Positions 7,175 through 12,065 of a stretch of DNA of 12,065 nucleotides are shown piece by piece. The stretch comes from Flammeovirgaceae bacterium (GTDB lineage: Bacteria; Bacteroidota; Bacteroidia; Cytophagales; Cyclobacteriaceae), in the NCBI GenBank assembly GCA_003228395.1, contig QIDJ01000255.1, positions 1-12,065 on the forward strand, in the 5' to 3' direction. The notes beneath the pieces are model-generated. The model worked only from the letters and a program-made list of their open reading frames with translations. It was not told the origin of the DNA and ran no database searches. Position numbers and translations under genes: made by a program. Position 1 is the first letter of the stretch. Each line of letters starts with the position of its first letter.

Positions 7175-7510
7175 GTGAGAACAATTTTAAAAACTACAAC
7201 CGGACTCCTGATCACGATAATACTCTTTCAAAGTTGTATCACGAAAAAAATTACAATTGAGAATGCCATCCAACAAGAATGCCGGGTCCAGGTAAAAACC
7301 ATAAATGGGGGAAAATATAAGTATTCAAAACTCATCAGAAAGGATAGCATCATATATGGCATAAAAAAAGTGAAAGGGGGTGGGATAACGGAACAATATC
7401 TGACTTATTCAAAAATACATGAAGTAAAACGCATATATCCGGGAGCTTCTGCCGCAGTGACCGTACTTGCCGTTGTGATACTATTTTTGGCTATTCCGCC
7501 GGTGCATTAA
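7175..7510 (+). CDS. Small putative lipoprotein with C-terminal hydrophobic segment
   Basis: I do not recognise this protein. Starting at the GTG at 7175 gives 111 residues with a convincing lipoprotein signal: a short basic start, a hydrophobic run (TTGLLITIILF) and a lipobox FQSC with Cys21. The frame stays open to an ATG at 7067, preceded by a weak GGAAG. That start would add 36 residues and bury the lipobox at Cys57, so I prefer the shorter form. The middle (about 25-88) is basic and strand-rich (GKYKYSKLIRKDSIIYG, then ITEQYLTYSKIHEVKRIY). It ends in a hydrophobic stretch (about 91-107) that could be a membrane helix. Lipid anchor plus C-terminal membrane segment is unusual. It stands alone on the plus strand downstream of the MITE-like element. 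Confidence 0.6.
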   Translation: MRTILKTTTGLLITIILFQSCITKKITIENAIQQECRVQVKTINGGKYKYSKLIRKDSIIYGIKKVKGGGITEQYLTYSKIHEVKRIYPGASAAVTVLAVVILFLAIPPVH

Positions 7511-7707
7511 TGATTCATCTTTTGGAATCCGGCCTGATTTCAGAATTATTATCAAAGTAAAATCAGAATTTGACGATCGCTTTTGAACGTTCTGTTTCCT
7601 GACCCGATTTAACCAAAAAAATTTCCGTTATTTATTTGCAGACAATTATTTTTTATAATTTTTATCCGGGATAGCCCTTTTCCCGTATATTTAAAAAAAA
7701 ATTACTT

Positions 7708-8235
7708 ATGAAAAGATTCAGCATACTATTCACATTCCTGGTTTTACCATTTCTATTCCCGTCATGTAACAAAGACGATGAGGAGCCCGTCCTGAAAAAT
7801 CACATATTGTATAATGATGCGGAATATATCCTTGACAATGGGTTTTTCCAGTTTTTCGGCAAGCTTGATCCAGGCGCCACCGGTTTTAACTACGACGTAT
7901 ATCTTTTTTCGTCCGGTCTTACGTTCAACGATGGCAAGTTCAGCGGTTCCGGCAACATGATCTTCTTTGAAATGTTCTCTGCTATATCATCCGAATTGGC
8001 TACCGGTACATACACCTTTGATGCCAATGAAACAGGAAATGCCAATACCTTTGATGATGGTTTTTTTATTATCAATTTTGATGTGGACAATCAAACCGGA
8101 ACGCAGGTAATAATAAACGGAGGCACTGTAAAAGTAACAAAGACAGATACCACGTTTGAGTTTGTCATCGACTGCACAACCGTTGAAGGCAAAGCCCTGA
8201 CCGGTTACTTTAAAGGAATACTTGATCAGATATAA
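7708..8235 (+). CDS. Putative surface lipoprotein, function unknown
   Basis: The 175-residue product has a clear signal peptide ending in the lipobox FPSC with Cys20, immediately followed by NKDDEE. A Lys-(Asp/Glu)2 motif right after the lipid cysteine is the lipoprotein export signal known from Bacteroidota, so the protein is probably displayed on the cell surface. The mature part is rich in Gly, Asn, Asp and Phe with alternating strands. It ends in GGTVKVTKTD, FEFVIDCTTVEG and ALTGYFKGIL, a C-terminal pattern seen in other small beta-sandwich lipoproteins of this phylum. It has one further Cys near the end. No enzyme motif is visible. A 197-base gap without recognisable elements separates it from the previous gene, and it converges on the RES toxin gene. 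Confidence 0.8.
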   Translation: MKRFSILFTFLVLPFLFPSCNKDDEEPVLKNHILYNDAEYILDNGFFQFFGKLDPGATGFNYDVYLFSSGLTFNDGKFSGSGNMIFFEMFSAISSELATGTYTFDANETGNANTFDDGFFIINFDVDNQTGTQVIINGGTVKVTKTDTTFEFVIDCTTVEGKALTGYFKGILDQI

Positions 8236-8266
8236 CTGCTTTTTTTACGCATTTTCATTCAAGCAT

Positions 8267-8731
8267 TCAAGCATACCAGCTCTCCAACCGTTGATCAAAA
8301 TATTCCGGTGAAGTATCCGTTAATTTCACCCATTTATTGAATTCCGGATGTTCCACATTGATCAGATAATTGTATTCCCTGAATGACTGCGCAGATGGTA
8401 CCTTTAGGATCAGGTAAATTTTATCCTCCAGAAAATGCTGCGTAAACAAAGCCAGCTCCGGCGGGTAGGGTTTGCTGTTCCAGTTTTCCGGCAACTTTCT
8501 TTTATCCACCTCAGTAACAAGCGCATCATCAGATATCGAAAGGGTCATTACAACACGTTTTATGGGCAAATTATTATCGTTGGCAATAGTCTCCAGCTTT
8601 GCCAGTGCAATACTCGAAGAAGTGTAAATAATCCACTGGCCCCTTCGGTTCCATCTACCCTCGGTAAACAAAGTCCCCTTTGGCGGCCACACATCCTTAT
8701 GCTTCGCCTTCTCAATATGATACAACTCCAT
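8267..8731 (-). CDS. RES-domain toxin of a type II toxin-antitoxin system
   Basis: The 154-residue protein is a compact RES domain, the fold of toxins that destroy cellular NAD+ or ADP-ribosylate targets. It has GRWNRRG (25-31, Arg26), IIYTSSSIALAKLE (34-47, Tyr36 and Glu47), PSAQSF (112-117, Ser113) and NYLINVEHPEF (121-131). The Arg-Tyr-Glu spacing equals that of Arg31, Tyr41 and Glu52 in the Pseudomonas putida Res toxin, so the active site appears intact. Its ATG overlaps the antitoxin stop codon as TAATG, implying translational coupling. It ends 31 bases from the converging lipoprotein gene. NAD+ depletion is inferred from family knowledge; a protein-modifying activity like ParT is the alternative. 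Confidence 0.92.
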   Translation of the reverse strand: MELYHIEKAKHKDVWPPKGTLFTEGRWNRRGQWIIYTSSSIALAKLETIANDNNLPIKRVVMTLSISDDALVTEVDKRKLPENWNSKPYPPELALFTQHFLEDKIYLILKVPSAQSFREYNYLINVEHPEFNKWVKLTDTSPEYFDQRLESWYA

Positions 8732-9234
8732 TAACCGTACACACTGTATTCGATGCGATCAAGCGCCTTTTCTACTTCCCTCCTGCCATTTTCACTTTGC
8801 AATAGATCAAGAGGCTTAATACCGCCAAGGTTCTCGTTTTGCGTGTGCAGCCATGCTTTGAAACTTACCACATCTTTATCGAACACCAATAAGCCATAAT
8901 GCCACAGCTTGGTAAAACTGGCCACGGCGTCAACAGCATGGCTGTCAAGCGTGTCATCTTTAAGAAGCCGGTAATATGTTGACTTCGAAACACCGATAAT
9001 ATCAGCCATTACCTCGGCTCTGATTTCAGTGGCTTTTTGAAGCAACTCCAAAAAACTACCCACAACAGACATGTCCCTGAGCTCTATGGCCGTGGACTTT
9101 ACCAGTTGTATATACTTTTCAAAAAACTCTTGAAGAGATATACCCGGCGTTGCTAATGAATAGGTGCCAACAGGCTCTTCAAAGCGCATCGCTTCGCCAA
9201 ATTCTTCGTAAGGCTTGAATGTATATTTTTCCAT
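8731..9234 (-). CDS. Xre/MbcA/ParS-type antitoxin (DUF2384)
   Basis: This is the cognate antitoxin of the RES toxin, 167 residues. A variable N-terminus (1-55) is followed by a helical Xre-like DNA-binding region (about 60-112), with IRAEVMADIIGVSKSTYYRL (71-90) as the probable helix-turn-helix. The C-terminal DUF2384 toxin-binding domain (about 113-167) contains FDKDVVSFKAWLHTQNENLGG and the motif KPLDLLQSENGRREVEKALDRIEYSVYG spread over 140-167, which normally plugs the RES active site. It is first in the operon and overlaps the toxin start, the usual order for this class. Repeated sites in its promoter suggest autoregulation. The family assignment is firm. Confidence 0.92.
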   Translation of the reverse strand: MEKYTFKPYEEFGEAMRFEEPVGTYSLATPGISLQEFFEKYIQLVKSTAIELRDMSVVGSFLELLQKATEIRAEVMADIIGVSKSTYYRLLKDDTLDSHAVDAVASFTKLWHYGLLVFDKDVVSFKAWLHTQNENLGGIKPLDLLQSENGRREVEKALDRIEYSVYG

Positions 9235-9254
9235 TTTGAGATATTAATTTTATC

Positions 9255-9281
9255 AATATACACAAATATACAAAATATATT
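9255..9281 (-). promoter_or_regulatory. Promoter/operator repeats upstream of the antitoxin
   Basis: Three direct copies of an 8-base unit occur: AATATACA (9255-9262), AATATACA (9265-9272) and AATATATT (9274-9281). Their spacing of 10 and 9 bases is about one helical turn. On the minus strand they overlap TATATTTG (9270-9263), a perfect -7 element, so binding would block transcription. No good -33 was found. Operator function for the Xre antitoxin is an inference from layout. Confidence 0.5.
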
Positions 9282-9368
9282 CCGGGTTATATTATTATTT
9301 TCCCATTTAATACAAACCTTATTCGTATTTGACAACAAAATCTATTATACGTACCCCGGTAATCCCGC

Positions 9369-10367
9369 TTATACCATTGCACCTAATTTTTCGAGCAATG
9401 CTTTGGTTTTCATGATGCCCGCTTTTTCCGAATCTTCAGCCCCTTCATATTCGATTCCAATATGGCCGCGGTATCCGGCTTCTTTTACGATTTTCAGCAT
9501 TTTTGCATAGTCCGTATGAATCTCGTTACCATCTTCGTCAAAATCATGACTTTTTGCACTTACACCTTTGGCATACGGCATCAGTTCTGTTACTCCCAGG
9601 TAGCGGTCATATTCGTTTATGCATCCTTCTTCGCTTGATTCGATGCAGAAATTACCAAAATCAGGCAGCGTGCCACAATTGGTCATCCCTACTGAACTTA
9701 TCACGTTGCTCAACCATTTTCCGTCAGATGATATACCACCATGATTTTCAACAATTACGTTGATCTCAAAATCTTTTGCAAAATCCGACACACGACGCAG
9801 CCCATCGATAGCGGCAGTTGCTACTTCTTCAGCAGTTCCGTCACCCCTTGCATTTACGCGAATGGAATGGCATCCGAGTGTTTTAGCTGCTTCCACCCAT
9901 TTATAGTGGTTCTCAACTGCTTCGATGCGTTTAGCCTCGCCAGTTTCCCCCAGGTTGCCTTCGCCATCACACATAATCAGCACATTGCGTACCCCGTTGT
10001 CATTACAAATAGTGTTGAGTTGACTGAGATAAGCGGCATCTTTTGCTTTGTCTTTAAAAAATATATTCACGTACTCAACCGCATCAATGCCAAATTCTTT
10101 CTTTGCCATCACCGGAAAATCCAGGTTTGTCATTTCATTGGCAAACAACGCTTTATGGAGCGACCATTCGGCCAGGGATATTTTAAAGAACATTTCTGAA
10201 GCGCCGGCAGCCTCAGGCATTATTTCCTTCTGTAAAGCGCTGTCCTTTTTGCCGGATCCACTGCATCCGTACATACCCAGCATACCTACTCCAAGGGTTA
10301 ATCCACCTGCTTTGTAGATAAATTTTCGGCGGGTTTGTGTTTTCCTGTTAATCTGATTCGTTTTCAT
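9369..10367 (-). CDS. Tat-exported sugar phosphate isomerase/epimerase-like TIM-barrel lipoprotein
   Basis: The 332-residue protein belongs to the xylose isomerase-like TIM-barrel superfamily (sugar phosphate isomerase/epimerase, IolE type). Residues 12-35 form a twin-arginine signal (TRRKF at 12-16, then a hydrophobic run) ending in MYGC. Cys35 is therefore probably lipidated and the enzyme extracytoplasmic. The barrel starts about residue 58. Candidate metal and active-site residues on successive strands are Glu207 (VIVENHGG), Asp236 (PDFGN), His274 (SAKSHDF) and Glu306 (GIEYEG). It is the third gene of an operon, 9 bases after the small dehydrogenase subunit. Because periplasmic substrates are not usually phosphorylated, it more likely isomerises, hydrates or eliminates an oxidised sugar made by its neighbours; that role is inferred. 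The 134 bases after it show no clear terminator. Confidence 0.88.
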   Translation of the reverse strand: MKTNQINRKTQTRRKFIYKAGGLTLGVGMLGMYGCSGSGKKDSALQKEIMPEAAGASEMFFKISLAEWSLHKALFANEMTNLDFPVMAKKEFGIDAVEYVNIFFKDKAKDAAYLSQLNTICNDNGVRNVLIMCDGEGNLGETGEAKRIEAVENHYKWVEAAKTLGCHSIRVNARGDGTAEEVATAAIDGLRRVSDFAKDFEINVIVENHGGISSDGKWLSNVISSVGMTNCGTLPDFGNFCIESSEEGCINEYDRYLGVTELMPYAKGVSAKSHDFDEDGNEIHTDYAKMLKIVKEAGYRGHIGIEYEGAEDSEKAGIMKTKALLEKLGAMV

Positions 10368-10376
10368 AATATAGTT

Positions 10377-10961
10377 TTAAGTTGCCCATTGTTTGCCTAC
10401 TTCTTCATAAGGAATACATCCGTGATATGCACCGGGCACTTTATCATACTTCAGCACTTGGGTTGCCCCAGCCTCAGAGGTGCAGAATCCTCCAACAGTA
10501 AGTTCCTTAACCGTCAAAATAAACGGCGTTTTATCATAGTTACCTGAATTGATTATAGCATCATCATTCAACTTTTTTACAAATTCCGTCCTTTGATCCG
10601 CATTCATATCTGTAAATACTTTTCCATACTCCTTTTCAGCCTGTTCATTAAAAGCAATCAGGCCTTGTATAAATTCGTTACGGTTTTCTTCACTATATAC
10701 ATCCCTGATCATAGATTCGATAAACTTCGGCACACCTACGTCTCTGGCCCCCGGTGTGTCAGTGGCAGGAATTATAATTTCCGATAATTCCGTAATCAGC
10801 ATTGCCTGATCTTTATTAAAAAAATCCGGTGTCCAGCCGGGCTCGTTCGAAACAGCACAACCGTTAAGAATCCCCATCATGGCAGGCGCTGACAATGCAC
10901 CGCCCATTATCAGGGCGGTTTTTCGTAAGGCCTCTCTTCGGTTTATCTGGTTGATATTCAT
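10377..10961 (-). CDS. Gluconate 2-dehydrogenase subunit 3 family protein
   Basis: This is the small (gamma) subunit of a membrane-associated FAD sugar dehydrogenase, 194 residues. The N-terminus has a Tat motif (NRREALRKTA, 7-16), a hydrophobic stretch and a lipobox LNGC with Cys35. The family domain spans about 45-190, including ITELSEIIIPATDTPGARDV, KFIESMIRDVY and the C-terminal YHGCIPYEEVGK. In characterised dehydrogenases of this type the small subunit carries the Tat signal and takes the catalytic subunit along through the membrane. It lies 23 bases downstream of the GMC gene and 9 upstream of the TIM-barrel gene, so co-translation is likely. Lipidation would anchor the complex without a separate membrane subunit, which is inference. 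Confidence 0.9.
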   Translation of the reverse strand: MNINQINRREALRKTALIMGGALSAPAMMGILNGCAVSNEPGWTPDFFNKDQAMLITELSEIIIPATDTPGARDVGVPKFIESMIRDVYSEENRNEFIQGLIAFNEQAEKEYGKVFTDMNADQRTEFVKKLNDDAIINSGNYDKTPFILTVKELTVGGFCTSEAGATQVLKYDKVPGAYHGCIPYEEVGKQWAT

Positions 10962-10984
10962 TGTTTCGAATTTATACTTTTAAT

Positions 10985-12065
10985 TTACAAATTCCGCTTA
11001 TTTAATTCCTGTACAGCAAAGTTAGCTGCGCGGGCTGTAATTGCCATATAAGTTAACGATGGATTTTGGCAGGGCGAAGAAGTCATGGCAGCGCCATCGG
11101 TAACAAACACATTAGGAACCGAATGCACCTGATTCCACTTATTCAATACCGACGTTTCAGGATCATGCCCCATGCGTGCAGTGCCCATTTCATGAATACC
11201 GAGTCCTGGTGCACCAATATCGTCATACATACGAACATTCTTAAATCCACATGCTTCCAGCATGTCAGCAGCGTCATTTGTCATATCTACCCGCATTTTC
11301 ATTTCATTGCTCTTAAATTCACAATCGATCTTCAGGGTTGGTAGTCCAAAGATGTCTTTTTCGTGTGCATTGATCATTATTTTATTGTTATGATAGGGTA
11401 AACACTCACCGAAAGCTGTCATACCAATACGCCAATTGCCAGGCGTGGCAATCAATTCTTTTAATTCAGGCCCTACAGCCAGTTCTTTTACGGCATGTAT
11501 CCATCCGTTTCTTCCTGAACCTCCTTCATAACCAAAACCTCTCAGATAATCCCGTTTGTCACTACCTATATTTCTGAATCGTGGAATATAAAACCCATTA
11601 GGACGACGTCCCGAGTAATACCTGTCGCTCCAGTCATCTGTTTCTGCTGAAGCGCCGGCACGGAAATGATGATCCATCAGGTTGTGCCCCAGTTCTCCGG
11701 AGTCGTTACCCAACCCGTTGGGAAACCGATTGGATTTGGAATTAAGTAATATAAAAGTAGATCCCAGCGTGGATGCATTCAGAAAAATTATTTTTGAAAA
11801 ATAAGCTGCCGTCTCCTTTGTATTAGCATCAACTACACGTACCCCGGATGCTTTACCTGTGCTTTCATCATAAATCACCTCGCTTACAATGGAATCCGGC
11901 CGTAAGGTCATATTTCCTGTTTTTTCCGCGCTGATCAGGGTAGAAGATACGGAACTGAAGTAACCGGCATACGGGCAGCCCCGCATACACAAATCCCTGA
12001 ACTGGCAGGGACCCCTTCCCAAATGCGGCTGGGTAAGGTGTGCCGCTCTCCAGATAGTAAGGATC
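10985..12065 (-). CDS. GMC-family FAD sugar dehydrogenase, catalytic subunit (cut by right edge)
   Basis: The C-terminal 359 residues of a GMC oxidoreductase, usually about 560 long, are visible. The reading frame continues through the edge (ILTIWRAAHLTQPHLG), so the FAD-binding Rossmann start is missing. A TTG at 12022 is not the real start. Next comes GPCQFRDLCMRGCPYAGYFS, with Cys-x5-Cys-x3-Cys. This is the spacing I recall for the [3Fe-4S] cluster of bacterial FAD glucose dehydrogenase. The GMC C-terminal signature HEMGTARMG has the catalytic His codon at 11194-11192, and CQNPSLTYMA has the partner Asn at 11065-11063. It is the first visible gene of an operon with the small subunit and a TIM-barrel enzyme. 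Likely reaction: oxidation of a sugar or glycoside hydroxyl, perhaps at C3, with electrons leaving via Fe-S. The substrate is unknown. Confidence 0.93.
   Translation of the reverse strand, partial: ILTIWRAAHLTQPHLGRGPCQFRDLCMRGCPYAGYFSSVSSTLISAEKTGNMTLRPDSIVSEVIYDESTGKASGVRVVDANTKETAAYFSKIIFLNASTLGSTFILLNSKSNRFPNGLGNDSGELGHNLMDHHFRAGASAETDDWSDRYYSGRRPNGFYIPRFRNIGSDKRDYLRGFGYEGGSGRNGWIHAVKELAVGPELKELIATPGNWRIGMTAFGECLPYHNNKIMINAHEKDIFGLPTLKIDCEFKSNEMKMRVDMTNDAADMLEACGFKNVRMYDDIGAPGLGIHEMGTARMGHDPETSVLNKWNQVHSVPNVFVTDGAAMTSSPCQNPSLTYMAITARAANFAVQELNKRNL

Noticed and set aside
7533..7567. CTGATTT/AAATCAG inverted pair downstream of the small lipoprotein gene
   Set aside because: The A/T-rich stem of 7 bp has a long loop and no T-run, so it is too weak to call a terminator.
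8257..8272. Tandem ATTCAAGC repeated twice at the RES toxin stop codon
   Set aside because: Only two copies of 8 bases, one overlapping the stop; most likely chance or a small slippage duplication with no visible role.
9741..10317. Plus-strand open frames opposite the TIM-barrel gene
   Set aside because: The minus-strand protein has a signal peptide and active-site motifs throughout; the opposite frames have no motifs.
12020..12022. TTG codon as the start of the GMC gene
   Set aside because: The frame continues upstream to the window edge with typical GMC residues, and a GMC protein starting here would lack its FAD-binding domain.

Overview
The window looks like a chromosomal piece from a member of the Bacteroidota, probably a Cytophagales- or Sphingobacteriales-like lineage; the order is a guess. 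The evidence is a short 287-residue primary sigma factor, several promoters of the Bacteroidota type (-33 TTG, -7 TAnnTTTG), a START-like protein typical of the phylum, and lipoproteins with a phylum-style surface-export signal after the lipid cysteine. Nearly everything is on the minus strand.

Positions 1-6392 are a conserved housekeeping block read right to left: a START-like domain protein (6392-5997), a large LptF/LptG-family permease (5931-4258), ribosomal protein S15 rpsO (4150-3875), polynucleotide phosphorylase pnp (3756-1615), primary sigma factor rpoD (1484-621) and the N-terminal half of thioredoxin reductase trxB (516 to the window edge). rpsO-pnp is a classic gene pair linking translation and RNA turnover. 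Good promoters precede the permease, rpsO and trxB. Hairpins lie between pnp and rpoD, and a perfect-stem terminator follows rpoD.

Positions 6393-9368 are more accessory in character. A plus-strand tRNA-Met(CAU) at 6536-6609 has its own consensus promoter and a strong intrinsic terminator. The gene-free stretch 6610-7174 holds a 112-bp perfect-armed inverted repeat that starts in the last two bases of the tRNA, then a 163-bp MITE-like palindromic repeat (6748-6910). From 6911 to 7174 I see only a weak promoter candidate. Two small plus-strand lipoprotein genes of unknown function follow (7175-7510 and 7708-8235). Next is a minus-strand type II toxin-antitoxin pair: an Xre/DUF2384 antitoxin (9234-8731) overlapping a RES-domain toxin (8731-8267), with helically phased direct repeats in its promoter that look like an operator.

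Positions 9369-12065 are a tight minus-strand operon for periplasmic sugar oxidation: a GMC-family FAD dehydrogenase catalytic subunit (cut by the right edge), its gluconate-2-dehydrogenase-subunit-3-type partner, and a sugar phosphate isomerase/epimerase-like TIM-barrel protein. The last two carry Tat signal peptides with a lipobox. A Cys-x5-Cys-x3-Cys motif in the GMC protein and the Tat-bearing small subunit suggest an FAD/Fe-S sugar dehydrogenase (glucoside-3-dehydrogenase-like) feeding an exported TIM-barrel enzyme. I found no clearly undescribed system. The strongest leads are this operon, the toxin-antitoxin operator and the palindromic elements beside the tRNA.
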